Source of the DNA: Enterovibrio sp045679545
GTDB lineage: Bacteria; Pseudomonadota; Gammaproteobacteria; Enterobacterales; Vibrionaceae
Direction: 5' to 3'
DNA: 64,000 nucleotides
Assembly (NCBI RefSeq): GCF_045679545.1
Contig: NZ_CP166195.1
Location: 372,001-436,000 of the forward strand
Shown: positions 26,762 through 34,656 of the stretch, in pieces
How the letters are laid out: every line of letters begins with the position of its first letter
How positions within the stretch are numbered: position 1 is the first letter of the stretch
Notes under the pieces: generated by a model
What the model was told of the DNA's origin: nothing
Databases searched by the model: none
Seen by the model: only the letters and a program-made list of their open reading frames with translations
Program-made: the position numbers and the translations under genes

Positions 26762-27274
26762 ATGATTAATTTTAACGCTTTGGTTTCAGCCGTTCATTTG
26801 AGCGTAGCTAAAGCCAATCAGGCGTTACAAAGCGAAAACCAAGAGTTGATCAATCGTTTCTTTGATGCAGTTACTGAGGACGATAAAGGGGTATTAACCA
26901 GTGGTGAAATGCCAGATAACAGCGGCAGAACGAGCTATCGCCCCAAATATGTCACCATCGAGTATCCAACCGAAACACCAAGCGGCATGGAAACATTACA
27001 TATTGATGTTCCACTGCTAACCATTGTTCCAATGAGCAGCCCAAGAATTAGTGAAGTGAAATTTAAAGCAAACCTAGAAGTTAACGTGAATGAAAATGAC
27101 ACCCTTGAAGTTTCATTCGCGAAAAATAATAAAAAAGGGTTATTCAAATCAGACGAAGTATCTAATCCCGTGGCGGAATTGGAAATTACCATTAATGCCG
27201 ATGAGCCACCAGAGGGCCTGAAAAAATTAATTGAAGGCTATGAACGCGCATTGAGAGCACAGATCCCAGGTTAA
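26762..27274 (+). CDS. DUF2589-family protein 1
   Basis: A 170-residue protein without signal peptide. The central IDVPLLTIVPMSSPRISEVK followed by FKANLEVNV is the core of the DUF2589 family (compare FDVPLLTIVPLNSLGVDNVQ in the next gene). N-terminal helices (AVHLSVAKANQALQSENQEL) precede it. Family function is unknown. Strong AAAGGA site before the ATG. It is the first gene of a four-gene plus-strand group, 48 bp before its paralogue. The region before it is AT-rich, in keeping with an accessory locus. Confidence 0.75.
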   Translation: MINFNALVSAVHLSVAKANQALQSENQELINRFFDAVTEDDKGVLTSGEMPDNSGRTSYRPKYVTIEYPTETPSGMETLHIDVPLLTIVPMSSPRISEVKFKANLEVNVNENDTLEVSFAKNNKKGLFKSDEVSNPVAELEITINADEPPEGLKKLIEGYERALRAQIPG

Positions 27275-27322
27275 ATGGGTCACGCTTAAATTTGCGATTA
27301 TTCAACCATCAGGAGAAACACC

Positions 27323-28018
27323 ATGCCAGACGTTAAAACTGGGCCAGCGTTGGTCTCAATGGCACAGCAATTCACAGGATTGCCAATGCGTGCATTGATT
27401 GGCGGCCCATTAAACGCCGCCGCTCAAGCCAACAGCATGATGGCCGTGACACAGACCAAGTTCATGTTGGACACCTGCTTCAGTAAAAACACCGATTCAG
27501 GTGACAAAGGCAAAGAGACTCTCACCCCCATCATGGTGACGATGCAAATTACGCGAGGCGTCATTACCGAAGGAGAGGCGAAACAGGGAGAGGCGCCGGA
27601 AGTCAATGTCACAGACGTTACCACGCAATTTGATGTCCCCCTTTTGACGATTGTTCCACTCAATTCTCTTGGTGTGGATAACGTACAGATTGATTTCGAA
27701 ATGGAAGTGAAGTCCAGCTATTCCGACGAATCTTCGCAATCGTCATCAAGCAGCACCAGCGAACAAGGCAGTTTCGACGCCAAACTGGGTGGCGGTTGGT
27801 GGTCAGTCGAAGTAAAAGGCAGCGTCAGTCATGACAGTCAATCTGCTTCTTCACAAAAATCGTCTTACCAGAAGAGTAACAGCGCCAAGTACACGGTAAG
27901 CGTTCATGCAGGACAACTCTCACTGCCGCAGGGTGTTACCACCATTATCCAGGCGTTTACTAACAGCATTAGTCCCATCACGCTTGGGTCTGCAAAATCC
28001 GGGGACAAAGCGGCGTAA
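27323..28018 (+). CDS. DUF2589-family protein 2, Ser-rich
   Basis: A 231-residue paralogue of the previous protein. It starts with helical MAQQFTGLPMRALIGGPLNA and has FDVPLLTIVPLNSLGVDNVQ as the DUF2589 core. A serine-rich block (SSQSSSSSTSEQGSFD) and a Ser/Lys block (SQSASSQKSSYQKSNSAK) flank GGGWWSVEVKGSVS. The Ser-rich parts are likely exposed and flexible. AGGAG precedes the ATG. Followed by a hairpin that may end the transcript or reduce read-through into the zinc-ribbon gene. No biochemical function is known. Confidence 0.75.
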   Translation: MPDVKTGPALVSMAQQFTGLPMRALIGGPLNAAAQANSMMAVTQTKFMLDTCFSKNTDSGDKGKETLTPIMVTMQITRGVITEGEAKQGEAPEVNVTDVTTQFDVPLLTIVPLNSLGVDNVQIDFEMEVKSSYSDESSQSSSSSTSEQGSFDAKLGGGWWSVEVKGSVSHDSQSASSQKSSYQKSNSAKYTVSVHAGQLSLPQGVTTIIQAFTNSISPITLGSAKSGDKAA

Positions 28019-28066
28019 TTAACGTCTTTGTTTCTCAACACACTTTGGAATGATGTTGTTATCCAC

Positions 28067-28118
28067 CCGGCTGAGGCCAACCGGAGTCTTTGATTCTTTG
28101 ACTCAGCCGGATTTTTTT
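28067..28118 (+). terminator. Hairpin terminator after the DUF2589 pair
   Basis: CCGGCTGAG and CTCAGCCGG pair around a 26-nt loop, followed by ATTTTTTT. The ribosome-binding site of the zinc-ribbon gene starts 5 bp after the T run. Confidence 0.75.
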
Positions 28119-28133
28119 AGTTGGAGTGACATG

Positions 28134-28355
28134 ATGAAAAGCCAGTTACCTTGCCCTGACTGCCAAACCAGTATCTCCTTTGATGTAAATCTACTTTTGT
28201 CCGGCACTGCGTTTTCATGCCCAAACTGCACATTGAGCTTTAACCTGGCCCCTTCTAGTCAGCCGCAGCTAAGCAAAGCAGTAGAAGGATTCACCAACCT
28301 ACAGCGGCTCAGTCAAGAAGCAAAATCAGCATCGCTTAACGCGATAGGAGCGTGA
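28134..28355 (+). CDS. Small zinc-ribbon protein
   Basis: A protein of about 73 residues with two CxxC pairs, CPDCQTSISFDVNLLLSG and CPNCTLSFNL, forming a likely zinc ribbon. A short helical tail follows (AVEGFTNLQRLSQEAKSAS). GGAG at 28123 favours the ATG at 28134 (spacing 7) over the adjacent ATG at 28131. It ends 1 bp before the lipoprotein gene, so the two are translationally linked. Homologous small ribbons accompany DUF2589 genes in my recollection, but I cannot verify this here. Confidence 0.65.
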   Translation: MKSQLPCPDCQTSISFDVNLLLSGTAFSCPNCTLSFNLAPSSQPQLSKAVEGFTNLQRLSQEAKSASLNAIGA

Positions 28356-28356
28356 T

Positions 28357-28800
28357 ATGAAACATTTTAATGCTTCATCCCTATTTATTCTCACCTTGCC
28401 CGCTGTCGCCCTGCTATTTGTCGGCTGCAGTAAGTCAGAAAGTGACAACCCAGACACAACGCTGGATGTGAAAGCCGCACTGAAAAGTGGTTTAGTGATC
28501 CGAGCCGGGCAATGTTCAGCCACGGCTTTTAAAAACGGCAGTGGCGTCCACGTGTCGGGAGATGGCGATACCATTTCTGGGTTAAGTGTCAATTGCACCA
28601 CCCAAACCAGTGACAAAGCAAAATACACCAATTATCTGACCGGCATCACGGGTTACAACCAGTACTGCGTATCAACAGTGGCTGGGTTGAACGGCGTGGG
28701 TGCAAAGGTAGAACCTGACCCACTCCCCAACAACGCCGATCATTGTTTGCTGTCCGGTAAGGCGAGCAAAATCTCAGGCAAACTCGCGAAGTACCCGTAA
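28357..28800 (+). CDS. Lipoprotein of unknown function
   Basis: A 147-residue protein with a lipoprotein signal ending in ALLFVGCSKSE, the lipid-anchored cysteine at residue 24. The mature domain has four cysteines (AGQCSA, VNCTT, QYCVS, DHCLLS), probably two disulphides, and many Gly/Ser/Thr. AGGAG is 6 nt before the ATG, overlapping the end of the zinc-ribbon gene. It closes the plus-strand group and is followed by the dispersed palindrome. No family recognised. Confidence 0.7.
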   Translation: MKHFNASSLFILTLPAVALLFVGCSKSESDNPDTTLDVKAALKSGLVIRAGQCSATAFKNGSGVHVSGDGDTISGLSVNCTTQTSDKAKYTNYLTGITGYNQYCVSTVAGLNGVGAKVEPDPLPNNADHCLLSGKASKISGKLAKYP

Positions 28801-28813
28801 TAAAAAACGACGT

Positions 28814-28848
28814 TTATACCCAAACAATCTCAAGATGCTTGGGTATAA
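28814..28848. repeat. Dispersed Vibrionaceae-type palindrome, copy 2
   Basis: TTATACCCAA and TTGGGTATAA arms around ACAATCTCAAGATGC. It lies between the convergent lipoprotein and phosphorylase-fold genes, a likely transcript boundary. It matches copy 1 at 4734-4766. Confidence 0.8.
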
Positions 28849-28920
28849 TTCTCTCCATTAAACGTATTAAACGTCGTTAAACTCCTTACTCAAAAGACAC
28901 ATAGTCCCGAAGCCGCTCTG

Positions 28921-30084
28921 CTACTCGCCAGCAATGGCTGCCCACGTCAGTAACACACTGTTAAAGCTGCTATAGAAACCACAACGCTGATAGATAATGC
29001 CAGACCAATTGCCGCGCACGGACTCTGGGATCGGGTGACCTGACGCGGTGTGCGTCACCACAATGGGATCCGAAACATTGCGAATGAACGCATATTCCAC
29101 CCCCGCGCGCTCAGCCTGGTGGGCTATTACCGCATCATCCATCTCTAAAAAGCAGTAAGGATCGTGGGGCTCTTCTCCTTCAATGAAGTAGTAGTCCGTC
29201 GTCAACAACGGCTGGTTTTTACACACTTTCACCTGTGCCTGCTTGAGGTTATCGGGGTTAAGAGGAGGGTTGATCAGATCATCATAAGTATATGTTGTGG
29301 CATCATCGCAAGGTTCAATCGGCGGGTCGGTTAGTGGGCTTTGGTTAAGCGCAACAATCGCATCTGCAATCGTGTCAGCATTCCAAACTTGGTCCATCGC
29401 AAACATCAGGCTGTCACGTGTAGCTTTGTACAAGCCTTCTGAAGGAAACCACGTTTTGCAGGTAAACGTTTGGTGGTTGTAATCGCAACCACTATTTTCC
29501 GGCTTTTCTAACTGAATGTGACCACTGTTTGTCACAATAGCTGCACCCAACATATCGGTGATTGAGCCACCACCAGCGGTACCGGTTGAGAGGATTTTTT
29601 TCGCGCCCGATTTTTCGAGCAAGATATCTATCACCGCTTCTAACCCTGTAATCCAAGGCGGATGCGCGAGATGAGCCTGTGACTTCACTAACAACACCCT
29701 CTGCTGATGTCCCTCCCCGTTATCGATCCCAACCAGTTGGAAATAAAACAGCGGTTCCATATCCGGCGAGTCAGTGTAGGCAGTAATGTCGTGGCTATCC
29801 GTGTAGCCAAACCAGTGACTTCGCCATTGCGTGTCATCAGGGAAACGGCGCTCTGCGCTATTTAGCATCACATGATCAAGTGCCGACCATTCAGCCGATG
29901 TCCATGTCACAACAATCATATCCGCTTGCGGAAATTGGCCAGCTTCAATCACAAGAGGTTTTGGTGCAGCTTGGCGTATGGCCTGCCAATCAATCACAGG
30001 CAGAGGAATTTTATTGGGAATAGTAGCCAGCAATAGCGGCGCGCTGATGTTGATGTTGATGTTGATATCAGTAAAACGGTTCAC
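28921..30084 (-). CDS. Nucleoside phosphorylase / MTA-SAH nucleosidase-fold protein
   Basis: The 387-residue protein has the PNP_UDP superfamily signature: VVTWTSAEWSALDHVM at the N-terminus (compare the acidic residue of the nucleosidase AMEEEV strand), KKILSTGTAGGGSITDMLGA as the phosphate/purine loop, and LEMDDAVIAHQAERAGVEYA followed by FIRNVSDPI. The Ser-Asp near the end matches the catalytic Asp of nucleosidases; the usual Glu after Met is Asp here. About 100 extra residues separate these motifs. It may cleave or sense a nucleoside or nucleotide. The start is a GTG at 30084 after GAGGGG. The upstream gene ends 5 bp before it, so the two are co-transcribed. Confidence 0.75.
   Translation of the reverse strand: MNRFTDINININISAPLLLATIPNKIPLPVIDWQAIRQAAPKPLVIEAGQFPQADMIVVTWTSAEWSALDHVMLNSAERRFPDDTQWRSHWFGYTDSHDITAYTDSPDMEPLFYFQLVGIDNGEGHQQRVLLVKSQAHLAHPPWITGLEAVIDILLEKSGAKKILSTGTAGGGSITDMLGAAIVTNSGHIQLEKPENSGCDYNHQTFTCKTWFPSEGLYKATRDSLMFAMDQVWNADTIADAIVALNQSPLTDPPIEPCDDATTYTYDDLINPPLNPDNLKQAQVKVCKNQPLLTTDYYFIEGEEPHDPYCFLEMDDAVIAHQAERAGVEYAFIRNVSDPIVVTHTASGHPIPESVRGNWSGIIYQRCGFYSSFNSVLLTWAAIAGE
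30045..30066. repeat. Hexanucleotide microsatellite (TGATGT)x3 at the start of the phosphorylase-fold gene
   Basis: Three and a half copies of TGATGT encode the INININ stretch at codons 7-12. Changes in copy number keep the frame. Confidence 0.8.
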
Positions 30085-30089
30085 TGTGT

Positions 30090-31004
30090 TTACCCCTCGC
30101 TTTGAAGCATAAGAATAAGCAATCGTTTTTCCAATTGCGCGGTATGATGCAGTGAAATGTTTGCAGCCTGTTGACAGGTATGCATTAACGCCCAGCCCTC
30201 ACAATCACCATCAAATCGGTTGAATGTCATGACACCCTTGGGCTGATAGGTGAAAAAGTAGGGGTTGTGGTGCACATCGTAAAACGTTTGCACCTTGGTT
30301 AAGCTCAACATTTCCGCCGAAGCAGGCTGATTCAATACCGGATGTGAACCCTGATCAATGTTATCCATAAAATGATCGATGTTCACTTTAAGGTATTTTT
30401 CGTTGGTTTTAATAAAGAAGTTCTCCGCACCTAAACGAAAAAACGAAAACCGCGTCCAACCCTGAGCCCAAGTGGCCGACCACGTCTTCTGCGCGTAAAG
30501 CGGAGAATAAGCGGGTGCCACGATTTGAAACTTCACCACGTCGCCCGTGTCTTTGTTGTAAGCGACGAAGAAAACATCGTTGCGATAATAAAGGGGCTGC
30601 ACAGTGGTAAAGCCTTTGCCCACGCGAATCGACGTCACAGGCGTGATAGTCACCGCTTCGCTGTCGAAACGGTAAAAATGCACAGTGTCAGCATCGTGAT
30701 GATAAGAAAGCAACCAAGGCTGACCACCAAAGTAAAAGCCTTGAAGCGTATCTATGGGTTCATTAACAGGGATAGCGACAACGGGCTCAAAATAGCTATT
30801 TTTTTCAGCGTGATAAGTTCTGCATACCATCAACGAATCTGGATTTTTCTGCGCGAAGATTGAAAACGATATGCCATTAACGTCAACCGTGGCGCTTGCC
30901 GTAACAGCCTCACACTGCGACGCAATATGAACCGTTGGCAGCGTTGTTAATTGCAAGGCATTATCCGGTAATACGGTCACCTCGATGAGTGTATTTGTGT
31001 TCAT
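30090..31004 (-). CDS. Beta-propeller-like repeat protein of unknown function
   Basis: The 304-residue protein carries imperfect repeats of roughly 45-50 residues with the pattern aromatic-Gly-x-x-(hydrophobic)3-x-Tyr. Examples are GFYFGGQPWLLSYHHDADTV, LYYRNDVFFVAYNKDTGDVV, FFRLGAENFFIKTNEKYLKV and FYDVHHNPYFFTYQPKGVMT. Such repeats usually fold as blades of a propeller and bind a ligand or partner. No signal peptide is seen. AGGAG lies before the ATG. It is the middle gene of a three-gene operon, 5 bp before the phosphorylase-fold gene. Family not recognised. Confidence 0.65.
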   Translation of the reverse strand: MNTNTLIEVTVLPDNALQLTTLPTVHIASQCEAVTASATVDVNGISFSIFAQKNPDSLMVCRTYHAEKNSYFEPVVAIPVNEPIDTLQGFYFGGQPWLLSYHHDADTVHFYRFDSEAVTITPVTSIRVGKGFTTVQPLYYRNDVFFVAYNKDTGDVVKFQIVAPAYSPLYAQKTWSATWAQGWTRFSFFRLGAENFFIKTNEKYLKVNIDHFMDNIDQGSHPVLNQPASAEMLSLTKVQTFYDVHHNPYFFTYQPKGVMTFNRFDGDCEGWALMHTCQQAANISLHHTAQLEKRLLILMLQSEG

Positions 31005-31084
31005 GATTCACTCCTTTTTTTGCCTGTATCTTGTTGATGAAAAGGGCTTAATTTTGGGAGCATTTGACAAGCTAAAGACGGCGA

Positions 31085-31864
31085 TTAGGTAGACAAACGA
31101 ACATCGAGCGCCTGACCTGCTGCTGCGTCGATTCCAGGATCATTTTCGCTAAACAGGGGCGATATATTGACGATGTCGTGAAAAGCCTTCATCACCACTG
31201 AACACTGCAAATCACTAAGGGTATGAAGTATCCGATCTGGCCAGTGCAAGGTGTCTGATGCAAACCACAAGATGCCGTATTCTTTCTGAAGAACCGTAAT
31301 TACCTCGAACAAGTTTTGACTGCGCGAAACACTCTCATCGCACGTTTTCAGCGTCATCATTCCAAGCGCATAATGGTCGCTGTCAGACCCTTCAGGCCAT
31401 GTCCAGATAATCACGCCCACATAGCAGGCATGCCAGTCTATGGCTTCTCCAGAAAAGTAATAGGGTGTTTTCCACGCAAACTGAGCGTGGTCTGAATATG
31501 CGCACGGGAAACTCGAAAAACTGGTGGGAATGCTGGAAGGAGAAAAGTTAAACACGGTTTCGTGGAGGGAAGAATAAGCTCTGCCCGCAACAGAGTGATG
31601 GCTGGCTTCATCATAGTTTTTTGCGGAGGGATAACCGACTAAGGCGATTTCATCGGGAAGTGTTATCGGAGGTGAAATAACACGCTGCGGCACAATGGCG
31701 GGGTAGTACATTTTCAATCCCAACGGCATCATCAGTTGCACGGTCGCGGGGATAAATATCTGGCCCAGTTGTTCTAAAAAACCATCCGTATCATCGTTGT
31801 ACTTTTGGCTACGATAACCTTGCCACACGCGAATGCCTTTGGGCGTTAACAGTTTAGTTTGCAT
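31085..31864 (-). CDS. Hypothetical protein heading the phosphorylase-fold operon
   Basis: A 259-residue protein with no recognised domain. It is rich in aromatic residues in the middle (AQFAWKTPYYFSGEAIDWHA, then CYVGVIIWTWPEGSDSDHYA), which suggests a globular enzyme-like core, and lacks signal peptide or membrane helices. I start at the ATG at 31864 (GGGGG upstream); in-frame ATGs at 31891 and 31912 are possible. It precedes the propeller gene by 80 bp and diverges from the LysR regulator gene, so it may be a regulated target. Confidence 0.6.
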   Translation of the reverse strand: MQTKLLTPKGIRVWQGYRSQKYNDDTDGFLEQLGQIFIPATVQLMMPLGLKMYYPAIVPQRVISPPITLPDEIALVGYPSAKNYDEASHHSVAGRAYSSLHETVFNFSPSSIPTSFSSFPCAYSDHAQFAWKTPYYFSGEAIDWHACYVGVIIWTWPEGSDSDHYALGMMTLKTCDESVSRSQNLFEVITVLQKEYGILWFASDTLHWPDRILHTLSDLQCSVVMKAFHDIVNISPLFSENDPGIDAAAGQALDVRLST

Positions 31865-32267
31865 TCGACCCCCGGACAATCCGCAGTGCATGATGCTAAT
31901 GATTGCCTCCATGTTGATAAGACACAGGAGGTAGTTAGCTGTCAGTATTACGCATCAAGTATTGTTAGCGCTTCTAAAAGAACGCAAATCCATTTTGTTA
32001 TACCCCTTATAACATATGTATTAGGGCATGGCCGCAAAGCGGTCGCCAGCCCATCAAACCGTGCGGAAGATCCTCTCATCACTGCCCTCATGGTTGGGCT
32101 GGACAGAAATGTTGATTTTGTATCCAGTTAGCGACTACGAGTGTATCAATATCACACTACACTCTAGTGATACTTAATTGCGACACCACACGCGCTGCCT
32201 ACTCGCGGTCAAGTAATCGAAATACGCAATGACAATCTCATCTTTGGCGAGCAAAAAGGAAGAGAAT
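31865..32267. promoter_or_regulatory. Divergent promoter region between the unknown operon and the LysR gene
   Basis: About 400 bp without a gene. It contains an inverted repeat GTTATA-CCCC-TTATAAC (about 31997-32013), a reasonable regulator site, and GCGATTAAGT-like AT-rich parts near 32160. AAGGAAGAG at 32257-32265 is the ribosome-binding site of the LysR gene. No -35/-10 pair stands out. Confidence 0.4.
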
Positions 32268-33188
32268 ATGATGCATTTAGATCCCAAATTATTTCGGGCA
32301 TTCAAAGCCGTTGCAGAATCTCGTAGTTTCAATGATGCCGCTGAAATTGCAGCAATGACTCAGGCTAATATCAGCAAACATATTCGAAGCCTTGAAGAGC
32401 AGGTAGGTTACGAGCTTTTTATTCGAACCCCGAAATGTCCCGTGATGACAGATGCAGGCAAAAAGCTTCTGCAACACATCAAAAACATTGAAGATCTCAA
32501 CAGCGATTTTTCTTTAGAAGTGCAAAGTGATTTTCATCAAATCGAGGGCGTGGTGGCCTATGCCATGCCGCCGTCGTGCCTTTTGTCACCGCATTTTCCC
32601 ATGTTGCTAGAACGGCGTTTGAACTACCCAAAGCTCGAAATTGATTTGACGCTTATCCACAACAGTCAGGTTTTCGACAAAGTGCTATCAAGTCAGGTTG
32701 ATTTTGGTTTTGTCACCGAAAAAGTCGAGCACCCACGGCTAACCTATTTCAGTTTTTGTCAGGAAGAATATGCCATGGTGGCAGCGCCAAGTTGTAACGT
32801 GACAGAATTCAATAGCGAAAATCTTCTAGATTACAATTACATTGAATATCCTGGCATGGATGTGTATTTCAATTTCTGGCGACGACATTACTTTCCCAAC
32901 CTTCATTCGGTCAGTGATTTATCCTTGCACTTTGCCGGGCGGATCAACAGCATTGAAGGCGCAATTTTGATGGTATTGGGTGGTCTGGGCGTTTCGGTAT
33001 TTCCCCGCCATTGTGTACAAGAATATATTGATGCTCACCAACTGGTAGAGTGCCAACTTGATTCCACAGTTTCGACGCCGCTTTTTAACGATATTTACAT
33101 CATCAAACTCAACACCTGTGTTCAGCCTAAACGCGTCGATGAAATCATTTCTTGGTTCATGGAGATTTCCAACGGGAAACATCATTGA
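32268..33188 (+). CDS. LysR-family transcriptional regulator
   Basis: A 306-residue regulator with an N-terminal winged HTH: FRAFKAVAESRSFNDAAEIA then MTQANISKHIRSLEEQVGYE. The effector domain follows (residues 90-300) with VDFGFVTEK and the typical LysR substrate-binding pattern. I start at the ATG at 32268 because AAGGAAGAG precedes it; an ATG at 32229 would add 13 residues. It is divergent from the phosphorylase-fold operon, the usual arrangement for a LysR protein and its target. The ligand is unknown. Cysteines in the effector domain (FCQEE, PSCNV) are notable but no redox motif is established. Confidence 0.88.
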   Translation: MMHLDPKLFRAFKAVAESRSFNDAAEIAAMTQANISKHIRSLEEQVGYELFIRTPKCPVMTDAGKKLLQHIKNIEDLNSDFSLEVQSDFHQIEGVVAYAMPPSCLLSPHFPMLLERRLNYPKLEIDLTLIHNSQVFDKVLSSQVDFGFVTEKVEHPRLTYFSFCQEEYAMVAAPSCNVTEFNSENLLDYNYIEYPGMDVYFNFWRRHYFPNLHSVSDLSLHFAGRINSIEGAILMVLGGLGVSVFPRHCVQEYIDAHQLVECQLDSTVSTPLFNDIYIIKLNTCVQPKRVDEIISWFMEISNGKHH

Positions 33189-33242
33189 ATGAGAGTAGGG
33201 ATTGCCCTTCAGTCACGATTATCTGCTTTTTTCAATTCATAC

Positions 33243-33267
33243 AAAAAAGCCCGTCTAGGGGCGGGCT
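33243..33267 (-). terminator. Terminator of the minus-strand lipoprotein pair
   Basis: On the minus strand AGCCCG and CGGGCT pair and the arm is followed by TTTTTT. It lies 24 bp after the stop of the lipoprotein gene and close after the convergent LysR gene. Confidence 0.75.
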
Positions 33268-33290
33268 AGGATTCTTTTGAGTCACAACAA

Positions 33291-33854
33291 CTACGTCTCT
33301 TTATCTGCTTTAATATCTTGGCACATATCCCACAGTTCTAGTTGGTGCACTTCAGAGTCAGGAAGTTCCACCAAGTCTTTCCCTTTCTTTTGGTAAACTA
33401 CCATGTACTTATACGAGCGATTGTTTTTCTGCTCATAGGCAACTTTGTATGATTTTCCTTTCTCCGCATTAAACAGCAAGGTGCCGTAATAAGTCGGATT
33501 ATTAAAACTTTCCATGTTGTATCTTACGAGCGTTGCGCCTTCTGGAATAACAACCGATTGTGACTCATCATCACCACTCGTACTGAATTCAACGATCGTT
33601 GCTTTTTCTATATCGACAACATCAGTCCATTGAGAGAATGAATAGTATTCATCACAACCTTCTTCAACTAGCTTTTCAAAGTCATATACCGTTACCTCCA
33701 TGTCTTTGAAGCTATGGTCTTGAACGGAATACTGTGCCGAAAGGTAAGCGCCTTCTTCGATAGACTTGTGATCTTTCGAATAATTAACGGATGCGCAACC
33801 GGAAAGCGCAATACTACCCAATACAACAATTGATTTTAATTGATTTATTCGCAT
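33291..33854 (-). CDS. Lipoprotein of unknown function, second in a pair
   Basis: The 187-residue protein has a lipoprotein signal (INQLKSIVVLGSIALSGCAS) with the lipidated cysteine at about residue 20. The mature part is a mixed alpha/beta domain containing VIPEGATLVRYNMESFNNPT, and has two more cysteines (EEGCDEYY and DMCQD). I start at the ATG at 33854 (GGGGGCG upstream), which overlaps the preceding lipoprotein gene by 10 bp, a sign of coupled translation. No family recognised. Its nearness to the toxin-immunity pair may be coincidental. Confidence 0.65.
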   Translation of the reverse strand: MRINQLKSIVVLGSIALSGCASVNYSKDHKSIEEGAYLSAQYSVQDHSFKDMEVTVYDFEKLVEEGCDEYYSFSQWTDVVDIEKATIVEFSTSGDDESQSVVIPEGATLVRYNMESFNNPTYYGTLLFNAEKGKSYKVAYEQKNNRSYKYMVVYQKKGKDLVELPDSEVHQLELWDMCQDIKADKET

Positions 33855-34231
33855 CGATACGCCCCCGCATACATTACCAAATGAACCCATTTCCCTGTGC
33901 TGTCATAAGAAGTAATAACCTCCTGATGTTCAACGACAATAGCATTAGCATTCAGATCCCTTGCCGCTATATGGCGCATGTAGTTGGTTAGGTACTGCTC
34001 GCTAACATCTGCATAGGTAAGAGATTCCCTTAGCTCACCAAGGTCTTTGCACCCTTTATAGGGCTCAACCAGCAAGGTCACTGTTTCGCCCAGAGGAGTC
34101 AGTGCTTCTCCATACTCCATAATATCCATATGTCTAGATATTGTGCACCCGGATACCAATGTCGCAGAGACTAGGACACATGATATATTTTTCGTTATTG
34201 AACCAAGTTTTATTTTGTTTAGTTTAATCAC
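33845..34231 (-). CDS. Small lipoprotein of unknown function, first in a pair
   Basis: The 128-residue protein begins with ISCVLVSATLVSGCTISRHM, a lipoprotein signal with cysteine about residue 29. A second domain includes GCKDLGELRESLTYADVSEQ and ANAIVVEHQEVITS; the early KGC and terminal YRC cysteines could pair. It resembles small periplasmic DUF4156-like lipoproteins (CxxLGE region), though this assignment is weak. The gene overlaps the next lipoprotein gene by 10 bp. Transcription would come from the 425-bp spacer to its right. Confidence 0.65.
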   Translation of the reverse strand: MIKLNKIKLGSITKNISCVLVSATLVSGCTISRHMDIMEYGEALTPLGETVTLLVEPYKGCKDLGELRESLTYADVSEQYLTNYMRHIAARDLNANAIVVEHQEVITSYDSTGKWVHLVMYAGAYRCE

Positions 34232-34656
34232 GTAATACTTCCTTTTACGACTAGAAAAACTTCAATTACCAAAAGCACTTAAGATGTAACCTGCTTACCG
34301 CTCAAACGCCTTGGCGTTGAACCACTCCTTTGGTTGAAAACCACATCCAACATCGAGGCCGATAAGGTTGTCGGTGCTGAAACCTCGATTAAGGCAGCCT
34401 TGCCTTTTCTTAAGCGTAGAAGAGCATCAGGCGTCCGTTTACCCGATAGCTAATCTACTCATTTCTTTATATTTTCTTGTTATCAGGCCATTGCCTGATG
34501 CTCGTGCTGCTTGAAACTCAAATAACGCTTCGGTTTCTTCGGATAATTCAAAACTCACCGATAAACACCAAACATTTAATTCGATCAGAAATTTAGCTAA
34601 GCGGTATAGACACTCTCCTATTTAGACTGTCCGTCCCTGTTATTTTTTGCATTCAT
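34232..34656. other. 425-bp spacer with long-armed inverted repeat
   Basis: No gene is visible. GAGCATCAGGC (34422-34432) and GCCTGATGCTC (34493-34503) form perfect 11-bp inverted arms 60 bp apart; a nested ATCAGGC-CAT-TGCCTGAT hairpin lies at the right arm. The spacer separates the toxin-immunity transcript from the lipoprotein pair. Confidence 0.5.

Noticed and set aside
34422..34503. Integron attC site
   Set aside because: The inverted arms lack the core-site ends (GTTRRRY and RYYYAAC) and no cassette integrase is nearby.
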